A stretch of 64,000 bases of DNA from Amycolatopsis cihanbeyliensis (GTDB lineage Bacteria; Actinomycetota; Actinomycetes; Mycobacteriales; Pseudonocardiaceae): the NCBI RefSeq assembly GCF_006715045.1, contig NZ_VFML01000001.1, positions 4,308,501 to 4,372,500 of the forward strand, given 5' to 3'. Every line of letters begins with the position of its first letter. Position 1 is the stretch's first letter. The position numbers and the translations under genes are program-made. This document shows, in pieces, positions 28,829 through 37,266 of the stretch. A model generated the notes under the pieces. It made no database searches. It was not told the origin of the DNA and worked only from the letters and a program-made list of their open reading frames with translations.

Positions 28829-29886
28829 TGTCCAACCGTCGCGGAGTCCGGATCGGTGCGCGCACGATCGGGCCCGAACACGCGCCGTTCGTGATCGCCG
28901 AAATGTCCGGAAACCACAACGGGGAGTTCGATCGGGCACTGGCCATCGTGGACGCGGTGGCCGGTGCGGGTGCGCACGCGCTGAAGTTGCAGACCTACCG
29001 GGCGGACACCATCACCATCGATGTCGACACCCCCGAGTTCCGGATCACCAACGAGAACTCCCCGTGGCACGGTGAGAACCTGTACGCCCTCTACGACCGG
29101 GCACATACCCCGTGGGAATGGCACGAACCGATCTTCCGGCGGGCGCGCGAGCACGGTCTCGAGGTCTTCTCCAGCCCGTTCGACCCGACCGCCGTCGATC
29201 TGCTGGAGTCGCTGGACACGGCCGCCTACAAGATCGCGTCCTCCGAGATCGTCGACCTGCCGTTGATCGAACTCTGCGCGCGCACCGGAAAGCCACTGAT
29301 CATCTCGACCGGCAAGGCGAGTGTCGCCGAGATCGACGCGGCCGTGACCACGGCAAGGGAAGCCGGAAACGACCAGCTGATCGTGCTGGGTTGCACGGCT
29401 TCGTACCCGGCCCCGCCGGAGGAGAGCAACCTGCGCGCGCTGCCGGTCCTTGCCGAGGCCTTCGACGTCCTGGTGGGGCTTTCCGACCACACCCCGGGGA
29501 TCGGGGTGCCACTGGCCTCCGTCCCGCTGGGGGCCTGTGCCATCGAGAAGCACGTGACCATGTCCAGGAAGGACGGTGGCGTCGACTCCGCGTTCTCCCT
29601 GGAGCCCACCGAGCTGGCCGCACTGGTGACGGAAAGCGAACGTGGCTGGCAGGCTCTCGGCGAAACCGGGATCGGTCCCAAGCCGAGCGAGCGGGCCGGT
29701 CTGCGGATCCGCCGTTCGCTGTATGTGGTACGGGACGTGCGCGCGGGTGAGCCGGTGACCGAGCACAATGTACGTTCCATCCGTCCCGCGGGTGGGCTGC
29801 CGCCCGCGGACCTGGCGACGGTGCTCGGGCGCACGTTCCGGGCGGACGCCCCCAGGGGCACCCCGCTCACCTGGGACCTGGTGTAG
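28828..29886 (+). CDS. pseI: pseudaminic acid synthase
   Basis: Condenses 2,4-diacetamido-2,4,6-trideoxy-altropyranose with phosphoenolpyruvate to give pseudaminic acid. 352 residues in the NeuB/SpsE family: a TIM barrel with FVIAEMSGNHNG, KLQTYRADT, VFSSPFDPTAVDLLES, AYKIASSEIVDLPLI and PLIISTGKAS, then a C-terminal SAF (antifreeze-like) domain from about residue 285. The SSPFD..AVD block and AYKIAS.EI.DLPL are closer to PseI than to sialic acid synthases. Last gene of the GT29-like, coiled-coil, pseH, pseI run; convergent with pseC 4 nt away. Confidence 0.88.
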   Translation: MSNRRGVRIGARTIGPEHAPFVIAEMSGNHNGEFDRALAIVDAVAGAGAHALKLQTYRADTITIDVDTPEFRITNENSPWHGENLYALYDRAHTPWEWHEPIFRRAREHGLEVFSSPFDPTAVDLLESLDTAAYKIASSEIVDLPLIELCARTGKPLIISTGKASVAEIDAAVTTAREAGNDQLIVLGCTASYPAPPEESNLRALPVLAEAFDVLVGLSDHTPGIGVPLASVPLGACAIEKHVTMSRKDGGVDSAFSLEPTELAALVTESERGWQALGETGIGPKPSERAGLRIRRSLYVVRDVRAGEPVTEHNVRSIRPAGGLPPADLATVLGRTFRADAPRGTPLTWDLV

Positions 29887-29890
29887 CCGG

Positions 29891-31027
29891 TCAGGTGCCG
29901 AGGAAGGTGCGTACCTCGTCGATCACCCGGTCCACATCCGCGTCGGTGAGGTCGGGGAACAGCGGCAAGGAAAGCTGCTCGGCGTAGTACCGCTCGGCGT
30001 TCGGGCACATGCCGCGCCGGTACCCGAGGTCGGCGAACACCGGGTGCCAGTACGCCGGGATGTAGTTGACCTGCACGCCGATGCCCACCCCGCGCAGGTG
30101 GTCGAAGAGCTTGCCGCGCCTACCGTCCAGCACTCGCAGCGGATACAGGTGCCACGCCGGATCGGCCCCGTCCCTGGTCACCGGGGTGCGCACGGCCGGG
30201 ACATCGGCCAGGCCCGCGTCGTAGCGCGCGTGGATCTCGGCCCGCCGCCGCTTGAACGAGGGGATCCGGCGTAGCTGGCTGCTGCCGAGCGCGCACAGCA
30301 CATCCGGAAGGCGGTAGTTCAGCCCGAACTCGTGCACCTCCTGATGCCAGCCGCCCTCGTCGGGGAACCGCTGCTCGGCCCGGTCACGGACCAGCCCGTG
30401 GTTGCGGAACCGCCGGGCCCTGGCGAGCAGCCCCTCATCCGGCGTGACCACGGCCCCGCCCTCGGCGGTGGTGAGGTTCTTGGTGGGGAAGAAGGAGAAC
30501 GTGGTCAGGTCGGCCAGCGAGCCGACCGGCCTGCCCTGCCAGGAACCGCCGATCGAGTGTGCGGCATCCTCCAGCAACAGGGCATCGGCTCCATGCGCGA
30601 TCGCGCGCAAGCGGTCGAGCTCGGCCGGGTGCCCCGCGTAGTCGACAGCGGCGAGCACCCTGGTTCGCCGGGTCATCGCGGCCCGTGCCGCGGCGGGGTC
30701 CAGGTTCCCGGTGTCCGGCTCGACATCGGCGAAGGTGACGGTGGCGCCGTGCAGCGCGGCCGTCGAGGCGGTCGCCACGAAGGTCAGCGGGCCGGCCACC
30801 ACCTCGTCCCCGGGACCCACCCCGGCCGCGGCATAGGCGACATGCAGGGCGGCGGTGCCCGAGGTGACCGCGACGGCCGGGGTCCCGCCGGTGTGCCCGG
30901 CCAGGTCGGCCTCGAACCGGGTGACCGCGGGGCCGGTGGTCAGCCAGTCCCCGCGCAGCACCTCGACCACGGCCTCGATGTCCTCCTCCGTGACCGACTG
31001 CCGGCCGTAGGGCAGGAAGTCAGCCAT
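29891..31027 (-). CDS. pseC: UDP-4-keto-6-deoxy-sugar aminotransferase (PseC)
   Basis: A 378-residue DegT/DnrJ/EryC1 PLP aminotransferase that would aminate the PseB product to UDP-4-amino-4,6-dideoxy-AltNAc. The PLP lysine is K183 in FFPTKNLTT, with the cofactor-site LLEDAAHSIGG upstream and the substrate loop FGLNYRLPDVLCALGSSQL after. C-terminal AYWHPVFADLGY and AERYYAEQLSLPLFPDLT match sugar aminotransferases. Its start overlaps the pseB stop by 8 nt, so the two are translationally coupled. Confidence 0.87.
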   Translation of the reverse strand: MADFLPYGRQSVTEEDIEAVVEVLRGDWLTTGPAVTRFEADLAGHTGGTPAVAVTSGTAALHVAYAAAGVGPGDEVVAGPLTFVATASTAALHGATVTFADVEPDTGNLDPAAARAAMTRRTRVLAAVDYAGHPAELDRLRAIAHGADALLLEDAAHSIGGSWQGRPVGSLADLTTFSFFPTKNLTTAEGGAVVTPDEGLLARARRFRNHGLVRDRAEQRFPDEGGWHQEVHEFGLNYRLPDVLCALGSSQLRRIPSFKRRRAEIHARYDAGLADVPAVRTPVTRDGADPAWHLYPLRVLDGRRGKLFDHLRGVGIGVQVNYIPAYWHPVFADLGYRRGMCPNAERYYAEQLSLPLFPDLTDADVDRVIDEVRTFLGT

Positions 31028-32003
31028 ACTGCGCCACGAGCTCGCGCAGCTGGTCGCCGTCCAGCCACAGGTCGTTGGTGTCGGACCGGTAGGCGAAGCC
31101 GTCCGAAACCGGCGTGCCGTGCTCAGGGGGTTCGTAGCCCCAACCCGCGATATGCGGTTGCACGATGTAGCGATCGGGTAGCTGCACGGTCCGCCGGGAG
31201 TCGTCCGGCGCGATCATCTCCTCGTGCAGCTTCTCGCCGGGGCGGACGCCGACCTCGTGCATCGGGCTGCCCGGCGCGATGGCCTGTGCCAGGTCGACCA
31301 GCCGCATGCTCGGGATCCGCGGCACGTAGAGTTCACCGCCGCGCATCTGGTCGAACGAGTCCGAGACGAACCGCACGGCCTGCGGCAGGGTGATCCAGAA
31401 CCGGGTCATCTCCTTGTGCGTGATGGGCAGCGACTCGCCGCGCTCGGCGAGCGAGCGGAAGAACGGGATCACGCTGCCCCGCGAGCCCATCACGTTGCCG
31501 TAGCGCACCACCGCGAACCTGGTCGGGTGCGTCGCCGCGTAGTGGTTCGCGCTGATGAACATCCGGTCGGCGCAGAGCTTGGTGGCGCCGTAGAGGTTGA
31601 TCGGGCTGGAAGCCTTGTCCGTGGACAGCGCCACCACCTTCCGTACCCCGGTGTCGATGGCGGCCTCGATGAGGTGCTGCGAGCCGACCACATTGGTCTG
31701 CACGAACTCGAACGGGTTGTACTCCCCGGTGTCCACCTGTTTCAGCGCCGCCGCGTGCACCACGTAGTCCACCCCGTGCATCGCACGTTCCAGCCTGCGG
31801 CGGTCCCGCACGTCGCCGATGAACCAGCGCAGCCGCGGGTCGTCACCGAACCGCTGGCGGACCTCGTACTGCTTCAGCTCGTCCCGGGACAGTACGACCA
31901 GCCTCTTGGGATTCAGCTCGGCCAGTGCGTGCGTGATGAACGCCTTGCCGAAGGAGCCGGTCCCACCGGTCAGCAGGATGCTCGAACCTTCGAGCTCGGC
32001 CAT
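31020..32003 (-). CDS. pseB: UDP-GlcNAc 4,6-dehydratase (5-inverting), PseB
   Basis: The first step of pseudaminic acid synthesis: dehydration with C5 inversion of UDP-GlcNAc. A 327-residue extended SDR; GGTGSFGKAF (from residue 13) is the characteristic PseB/FlaA1 nucleotide-binding motif. ALSTDK at 125-130 and YGATK at 138-142 give the catalytic D/K and Y-x3-K residues, and THKEMTRFWITL is the usual substrate-site block. Length fits the single-domain 5-inverting group, not the longer inner-membrane retaining enzymes. SD GGAGG (32010-32014) 6 nt before the ATG; divergent from pseF. Confidence 0.92.
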   Translation of the reverse strand: MAELEGSSILLTGGTGSFGKAFITHALAELNPKRLVVLSRDELKQYEVRQRFGDDPRLRWFIGDVRDRRRLERAMHGVDYVVHAAALKQVDTGEYNPFEFVQTNVVGSQHLIEAAIDTGVRKVVALSTDKASSPINLYGATKLCADRMFISANHYAATHPTRFAVVRYGNVMGSRGSVIPFFRSLAERGESLPITHKEMTRFWITLPQAVRFVSDSFDQMRGGELYVPRIPSMRLVDLAQAIAPGSPMHEVGVRPGEKLHEEMIAPDDSRRTVQLPDRYIVQPHIAGWGYEPPEHGTPVSDGFAYRSDTNDLWLDGDQLRELVAQYG

Positions 32004-32043
32004 CTACTACCTCCACGCTTGACAGCGAACGCCGTCCGCCATC
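32004..32043. promoter_or_regulatory. 40-nt divergent promoter region pseB / pseF
   Basis: The two Pse half-operons start back to back. The region holds the pseB ribosome site on the minus strand and a TTGACA (32019-32024) on the plus strand, with no clear -10 at the right distance. If the pseF promoter lies here its mRNA is essentially leaderless. Confidence 0.4.
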
Positions 32044-32790
32044 ATGTCACCCATGCACGCCGCCCCCGCCGTCAACGTCGTGATCCAGGCGCGGCTGTCC
32101 TCGACCAGGCTTCCCGGCAAGGTGCTCCGCCCGCTCGGTGGCCGAAGCGTGCTGGGGTGGGTGGTGCGCGCGGCGCTGGCCGCTCCCGGCGTCTGCCGGG
32201 TCGTCGTGGCCACCTCGGACGAGCCCGAGGACGAGGCCGTGGCCGCGGAGGCCCGGCGGCACGGAGCCTCGGCCGTGCGCGGTCCGCTGGAGGATGTGCT
32301 GGCCCGGTTCCAGCTGGCCGGTGAGCTGTATCCGGCGGCCGCGGTGGTGCGGTTGACCGCGGACTGCCCGCTGCACGATCCGGCGCTGCTCGGTCAGGTG
32401 GTGGCGCTGTGGCGAGCCCAACAGGACCTGGACTACGTCAGCACCACCCTGGTGCGCACGCTCCCGCGCGGGTTCGACGCCGAGCTGGTGCGTACCGCCG
32501 TGCTGGCGGAGCAGGCCGCCGAACCGGCCGGTCCGCACCGGGAGCATGTCACCTCCGGGGTGAAGGGCAGGCCCGATCGCTACGCCTGCTCCGGTGTGGT
32601 GATCGCGCCCGCGGCCGACGACCTGCGGGTGACCCTGGACACCGAGGAGGACTGGGGGGTACTGGAGGGGGTGGTCGCCGAGCTCGGCGACCGGCCGCCG
32701 CGCTGGCAGGAGGTGGTCGGGCTGTTGCGTTCCCGGCCCGACCTGGTCGCCCTGAACGCTCACGTGGAGCAGAAGAAGGTCGGGCGGTGA
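32044..32790 (+). CDS. pseF: CMP-pseudaminic acid cytidylyltransferase candidate (SpsF-type)
   Basis: A 248-residue cytidylyltransferase of the SpsF type, with the nucleotide-binding IQARLSSTRLPGKVLRPL near the N-terminus and RLTADCPLHDP as the acidic metal-site block. It would activate pseudaminic acid with CTP. Most characterised PseF proteins are of a related but distinct type (PARGGS start); SpsF-like proteins occur in place of PseF in several Pse clusters, so the call rests mainly on being coupled to pseG. ATG at 32044, or at 32053. Stop overlaps the pseG GTG by 4 nt. Confidence 0.75.
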   Translation: MSPMHAAPAVNVVIQARLSSTRLPGKVLRPLGGRSVLGWVVRAALAAPGVCRVVVATSDEPEDEAVAAEARRHGASAVRGPLEDVLARFQLAGELYPAAAVVRLTADCPLHDPALLGQVVALWRAQQDLDYVSTTLVRTLPRGFDAELVRTAVLAEQAAEPAGPHREHVTSGVKGRPDRYACSGVVIAPAADDLRVTLDTEEDWGVLEGVVAELGDRPPRWQEVVGLLRSRPDLVALNAHVEQKKVGR

Positions 32791-33803
32791 GGCTGCTGCT
32801 GCGGGCCGACGCCTCCGCGACGGCGGGTGTCGGGCACGTGGCCAGGGCGGTGGCGTTCGCCGAGGAGGCACGCGGCCGGGGCTGGACGGTCGCCTTCTCA
32901 GGGGAGACCGCGGGCGCGGGCTGGCTCGCGACGCGGCTGGTGGAACTCGATGTGCGGATGCTGGCACCCGTGGACGACGCGGCCGGGCTCGGCGCGCTGG
33001 CCGAGGGTTTCGACGCCGTGCTGGTCGATCACTACGGGTTCGGCGAACTGCGGACCGAGCTGAACGCTTCCGGCGCGACGCTGGTGTCGCTGGAGGGAGG
33101 GCCGTTCGGCCGCCGGGCCGCCGATATCGTGGTCGACTGTGGCCTGTGCCCGGCCGATCGGCCGGATGACGGTTCCCCGGTGATACTTACCGGCGCCCGC
33201 TTCGCGCCGCTGCGGCAGGCGGTGGCGCTGGCGCGGGAGCGGCGCGCGCGGCGGCGGACGCCTGGCGAGCCACCGCGGGTGGTGGTCGTCCTGGGTGGTG
33301 GTGCGGGGTGGCGGGACACCGTTACGGGGCTGCTGCACGCGCTGCGGGACACCGGCCTGCCGTTCGAGGCCGAGGTACTGGCCCACGGCGAGCCGGCGGC
33401 ACCACTGCCGGCCCCCGGCCAGCGATTCCGGGTGTCCCCGCCGGACAGGGAGCTACCTCGCCTGCTGGCCGAGGCCGACCTGGTGGTGAGCGCGGCCGGG
33501 GTGACGCTGCTGGAGCTGTGCTGCGTCGGGGTGCCGGCCGCGCTCGTCTGCCTCGTCGACAACCAGGAGCGGGGTTACCGCGCCGCGGTGGAGCGGGGCC
33601 TTGCCGCCGGTCTCGGTACCCCGGCCGAGCTGGGCGGCGCCGCGGACGTGCTGCGCCCGCTGCTGGGGGACGCGCGCGGGCGCAGCGAACTGGCCGAGCG
33701 TGCGGCGCGAGCGGTGGACGGCCGGGGCGCCGCGCGCGTGCTCGACGTGCTGGGCTCCCGCCGGGACGGTACGCCCCCGACGCCGGAAGGCGGGGTGGGA
33801 TGA
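32787..33803 (+). CDS. pseG: UDP-2,4-diacetamido-2,4,6-trideoxy-altropyranose hydrolase (PseG)
   Basis: Removes UDP from the PseH product to free the sugar for PseI. A 338-residue GT-B-fold (MurG-like) hydrolase. The N-terminal RADASATAGVGHVARAVAFA carries the glycine-rich loop and the conserved His of PseG (GxGHxxR); the C-terminal half has VVVLGGGAGW and SAAGVTLLELCCVGVPAAL, with VDNQERG matching the conserved NQ of PseG. GTG overlaps the pseF stop; its own stop overlaps the next ATG (ATGA). The stretch GERRARRR-type linker between domains is Arg-rich. Confidence 0.85.
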   Translation: MRLLLRADASATAGVGHVARAVAFAEEARGRGWTVAFSGETAGAGWLATRLVELDVRMLAPVDDAAGLGALAEGFDAVLVDHYGFGELRTELNASGATLVSLEGGPFGRRAADIVVDCGLCPADRPDDGSPVILTGARFAPLRQAVALARERRARRRTPGEPPRVVVVLGGGAGWRDTVTGLLHALRDTGLPFEAEVLAHGEPAAPLPAPGQRFRVSPPDRELPRLLAEADLVVSAAGVTLLELCCVGVPAALVCLVDNQERGYRAAVERGLAAGLGTPAELGGAADVLRPLLGDARGRSELAERAARAVDGRGAARVLDVLGSRRDGTPPTPEGGVG

Positions 33804-35335
33804 CCGCGGCGCGCCCATCCCGCCGGCTGATCATCGCGGGCTGCCTGGTCGGGGTGTTCCTGGTCGGCACCTGGGCGGCCTGGTTCTTCACCATCGACGA
33901 TGCCTGGATCACCTTCCGGTACTCGGCCAACCTCGCCGATGGGCACGGTCCGGTGTGGAACCCTTCCGGCGACCCGGTCGAGGGTTTCACCAACTTCGCC
34001 TGGATGCTCTGGCACGCGCCCTTCGCCTGGCTCGGGCTGGACCTGCCCACGGTCGCGAAGTTCACCTCGTTCGCCATCGGCCTCGGCATCCTCGGCATGC
34101 TGCTGCGCGCGGCGCACCGTGCCGCCGGTATCCCCGGGGCGCTGGTCGCCGCGGGCTGCTACGTGCTGTTCCTGCCCACCTACTTCCACATCACCGCCGG
34201 GCTGGAGACCGTGGCCTTCGCCGCGGTCGTGCTGCGGTCGGCGATCATCGGCGTGCGGGTGCTCGGCGGGCGGCCGGTGCGGGACTGGGAACCGCCGGTG
34301 CTCGTGCTGGTCGCGGGCATGCTGCGCCCGGAGGGTGTGCTGGCCGCCCTGCCCGCCTTCGGGGTGTGGTTCTGGCGGGCGCGCCGGCGTCGCGCGGCCC
34401 GCTGGTGGGTGCTGGGCGTGCTGGCGGCGGGCGCCGGATACTTTTTGTGGCGCTGGTCCTACTACGGCTACCCGTTGCCGAACACGTTCTACGTCAAGTT
34501 CGGCAATCTCGGTGCCGGGCTGACGTGGGTGCTCGAGACCGGGCCACTGTTCGTCCCGCTGATCCTGCTCACCCTCTCCCTTCTGGTGCGCGGCACGACC
34601 CGGCCGGTCGGTGGCTTGCTGTGCGCGGTGGTGGCGGCCACCTATCTGACCTACGCCGTGTCCGGGCCGTCGATGGACTACCTGCACCGGTTCGCCTTCC
34701 ACGCGTTCCCCGTGCTGTGCCTCGGCGGTGGGCTCGCGCTCACCGGCATCGCCCGGCGTGGCCTCGTCGCGGGCATGGCCGTGGTCCCGCTGCTGTGGAC
34801 CGCGGTCGCCGGTGCGACGACGGCGGGCCTGCCGGTGGTCGCGAACTACGGTCCCGACCTGCGGCGCGCCCACGTGGCCATCGGCGAAGGACTGGACGTC
34901 GCTCGGGTCCCGGACGAGTTCCGCACCCTGGCGGTCAGCGATGCCGGGGCGATCCCGTACTACAGCGGCTGGCGTTCGGTCGACTACATCGGACTGAACA
35001 ACGAGGCGATCGCGCATGGCGCGGATCCGACCAGCCTCGTACGCGCCGCCCGGCCCACGGTGCTCGTGGTGACCTCAGGCACGCCGCGGGTTCCGGACGC
35101 CAAGTACGGCCTCCGGGTGTCCGAGGCGGCGCCCGGCTATGCGCATGTCGCGGCGGTGCACATGCGGGCCGACTACTGGCAGCATGTGCTCGTCCGGCCG
35201 GAGTGGGCGGACCAGGTGCGTTCCGCGGTCGGTGGCACCGTCCACGCCGCGCAGCGCAAGTACGACCCCGGGCGATACGAGCTCACCATCGACCGCTGGC
35301 TGGACCGGCTGCGCGGCCAGCTGCCCGGGCTCTGA
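33800..35335 (+). CDS. AftB-like GT-C membrane protein coupled to pseG
   Basis: 511 residues: one helix, then the GT-C-like loop FTIDDAWITFRYSANLADGHG with GPVWNPSGDPVEGFTNFAW (residues about 30-72), about ten further helices and a soluble tail. The same blocks in the protein at 5622 (and in AftB) make this a polyprenyl-phosphate-sugar-dependent glycosyltransferase candidate. The ATGA overlap with pseG makes it part of the pseF-pseG operon, which links it to pseudaminic acid metabolism or to the glycan that carries it. Donor and acceptor are unknown. Confidence 0.75.
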   Translation: MTAARPSRRLIIAGCLVGVFLVGTWAAWFFTIDDAWITFRYSANLADGHGPVWNPSGDPVEGFTNFAWMLWHAPFAWLGLDLPTVAKFTSFAIGLGILGMLLRAAHRAAGIPGALVAAGCYVLFLPTYFHITAGLETVAFAAVVLRSAIIGVRVLGGRPVRDWEPPVLVLVAGMLRPEGVLAALPAFGVWFWRARRRRAARWWVLGVLAAGAGYFLWRWSYYGYPLPNTFYVKFGNLGAGLTWVLETGPLFVPLILLTLSLLVRGTTRPVGGLLCAVVAATYLTYAVSGPSMDYLHRFAFHAFPVLCLGGGLALTGIARRGLVAGMAVVPLLWTAVAGATTAGLPVVANYGPDLRRAHVAIGEGLDVARVPDEFRTLAVSDAGAIPYYSGWRSVDYIGLNNEAIAHGADPTSLVRAARPTVLVVTSGTPRVPDAKYGLRVSEAAPGYAHVAAVHMRADYWQHVLVRPEWADQVRSAVGGTVHAAQRKYDPGRYELTIDRWLDRLRGQLPGL

Positions 35336-35353
35336 CACCCAGGCCCTGAGCGG

Positions 35354-35932
35354 TCAGAGGTACTGGCCGGTGCCGCTGATGCCCGGACCGTGCTGTTCCT
35401 GGCCACCCGCGGAGGCGCCCGGTGGCAGGCCGCGGCGCATCTGCTCCAGCTGCACCCGCGCCGCCATCTGCTGCGCGAACAGGGCGGTCTGGATGCCGTG
35501 GAACAGCCCTTCCAACCAGCCGACAAGCTGGGCCTGGGCGATCCGCAACTCGGCGTCGGAGGGCGTGGTGTCCGCGGTGAACGGGGCGACCAGCCGTTCG
35601 AGCTCCTCGCGCAGCTCGGGAGCCAGCGCCTCTTCCAGCTCCTTGATCGAGGTGGCGTGGATCTCACGGAGCCGGTTGCGGCTGGCGTCGTCCAGCGGCG
35701 CCGCGCGGACCTCCTCCAGCAGCTGCTTGATCATGGTGCCGATCCGCATGACCTTCGCCGGCTCCTCGACCAGGTCGCCGACGGTCTCCTGTTGCTGCTC
35801 GGCCTCCTCGCCGGAGGCGATCCGGGCCGTGCCGACGGGTGAACCGTCCGGCCCCACGACCACGACGTGTTGCGACTGCTCGCCGTCCTGGTTGCCGGAG
35901 TCGTTCGAGTTGGGGGAAGTCGGCTCGGTCAT
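35354..35932 (-). CDS. bpa: bacterial proteasome activator Bpa (Rv3780-like)
   Basis: ATP-independent ring activator of the 20S proteasome, of 192 residues. The four-helix core (about 60-165) contains EEPAKVMRIGTMIKQLLEEV, then LREIHATSIKELE, ELRIAQAQLVGWLEGLFHGI and the C-terminal GTGQYL, whose last residues form the gate-opening HbYX-type tail known from M. tuberculosis. The acidic N-terminal tail is Gln/Ser-rich. ATG at 35932 with AGGA upstream; 35941 is an alternative. Its proteasome genes are not in this window. In M. tuberculosis it adjoins wzt (Rv3781). Confidence 0.95.
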   Translation of the reverse strand: MTEPTSPNSNDSGNQDGEQSQHVVVVGPDGSPVGTARIASGEEAEQQQETVGDLVEEPAKVMRIGTMIKQLLEEVRAAPLDDASRNRLREIHATSIKELEEALAPELREELERLVAPFTADTTPSDAELRIAQAQLVGWLEGLFHGIQTALFAQQMAARVQLEQMRRGLPPGASAGGQEQHGPGISGTGQYL

Positions 35933-36043
35933 CTGCTCCATCCTGACCCGATGTTGCGTTGGCTTCTCCCTCAACGGTAGCGGCCCGGCCGGTCACCTGC
36001 GCACCAGGTCAACCCGCGAGCGGGGAGCGCGGGGCGGCATGAG

Positions 36044-36049
36044 TACGGT
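36044..36049 (+). promoter_or_regulatory. -10 element TACGGT of leaderless promoter
   Basis: TACGGT ends 7 nt before the ATG at 36057, in the 124-nt divergent region with bpa. Confidence 0.45.
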
Positions 36050-36056
36050 GTCACCC

Positions 36057-37256
36057 ATGGCGTTCGACGTCGCTCGGATTCGAGGGTTGTTCCCTGCTCT
36101 GGGTGACGGCTGGATTCATTTCGATGGCGCCGCCGGGATGCTGGTGCCCGAGCAGGTCGCTTCGGCGGTGTCCACGGCCATGCGTGCGCCGGTTTCGGGT
36201 CCGGGTGGAGCGTTTCCGGCATCGCAACGGGCGGAGAGCATCGTTACCGCGGCCAGGAAGGCGGTCGCCGACCTGGTCGGCGCGGACCCGGCAGGGGTGG
36301 TGCTCGGCCCGAGCGCGTCGGTGCTCACCCGGCGACTGGCCGACGTCCTCGGCGAGGGCTGGACACTGGGCGACGAGGTGGTCGTGTCCAGGCTGGACGA
36401 GCAGGCCAACCTGGCGCCGTGGCGGCACGCCGCCAAGCGCACCGGTGCGGTGGTGCGCTGGGGTGAGATCGACATCGAGACCTGCGAGCTGCCGGCATGG
36501 CAGTACGAGGACCTGGTGTCCGCGCGGACCAAGGTGGTCGCCGTGACCGCCGCCTCCGGCTCGGTGGGTACCCGCCCGGACGTGGCGACCATCGCCGAGT
36601 TCGCCGAGCGGGCCGGGGCACTGACGGTGGTGGACGCGACGTACGCGGCCCCGTTCGTCCCGCTGGACCTGAACGCGATGGGCGCCGACGTGCTGGTGCT
36701 GTCCGCGCTGGCCTGGGGCGGGCCCTCGGTGGGTGCGCTCGTGTTCCGCGACCCCGAGCTACTGGAGAGGTTGCCGCCGGTGGCGTTGGAGGGGGCGGCC
36801 CGCGGTCCGGCCAAGCTGGAGTTGGGGCCGCATGCCTACCCGCTGCTGGCCGGGCTCATCGCGTCGGTCGACTACCTGGCCGAGCTGGACGACGCGGCCA
36901 CCGGCTCGCGCCGGGACCGGCTGGTGACCTCGCTGGGCTCGGCCAAGTCGTACCACGCCGGGCTGCTGGCCCAGCTTTCCACCGAGCTGCGCGCGCTCCC
37001 GCATGTGATGGTGCTCGGCGAGGCGATGCGGCGGATCCCGGCGTTCGCCTTCACCATCGCGGGTCGCAAGGCGCCCGAGGTGGCCGAGTACCTGGCCACA
37101 CAGGGGCTGTGCGCCTTCGCCGACGAGGGCGGCGACGGGGTGTTCGCCGCGCTCGGGGTCGCCGAGGTGGGCGGGGCCGTGCGTATCGGGCTCGCGCACT
37201 ACTCGAACGTGTTCGAGGTCAACCAGCTCATCCGGGTCCTGGAGGAGCTGCGCTGA
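36057..37256 (+). CDS. class V aminotransferase / cysteine desulfurase-like protein (Rv3778c-like)
   Basis: A 399-residue protein with the class V PLP fold: opening helix LFPALGDGWIHFDGAAGMLVP, SASVLTRRLADVLG, VVSRLDEQANLAPWR (usual HHSN region altered), and VVDATYAAPFVPLDL (cofactor Asp). Where family members have S-x-H-K, which makes the Schiff base, this one reads SALAWGGPSVGALVF, so the lysine is replaced by alanine. It may be a non-PLP protein or use another residue. The order bpa, this gene and a quinone oxidoreductase follows the Rv3777-Rv3780 region. Leaderless ATG. Confidence 0.8.
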   Translation: MAFDVARIRGLFPALGDGWIHFDGAAGMLVPEQVASAVSTAMRAPVSGPGGAFPASQRAESIVTAARKAVADLVGADPAGVVLGPSASVLTRRLADVLGEGWTLGDEVVVSRLDEQANLAPWRHAAKRTGAVVRWGEIDIETCELPAWQYEDLVSARTKVVAVTAASGSVGTRPDVATIAEFAERAGALTVVDATYAAPFVPLDLNAMGADVLVLSALAWGGPSVGALVFRDPELLERLPPVALEGAARGPAKLELGPHAYPLLAGLIASVDYLAELDDAATGSRRDRLVTSLGSAKSYHAGLLAQLSTELRALPHVMVLGEAMRRIPAFAFTIAGRKAPEVAEYLATQGLCAFADEGGDGVFAALGVAEVGGAVRIGLAHYSNVFEVNQLIRVLEELR

Positions 37257-37266
37257 ACCCGCCCGG

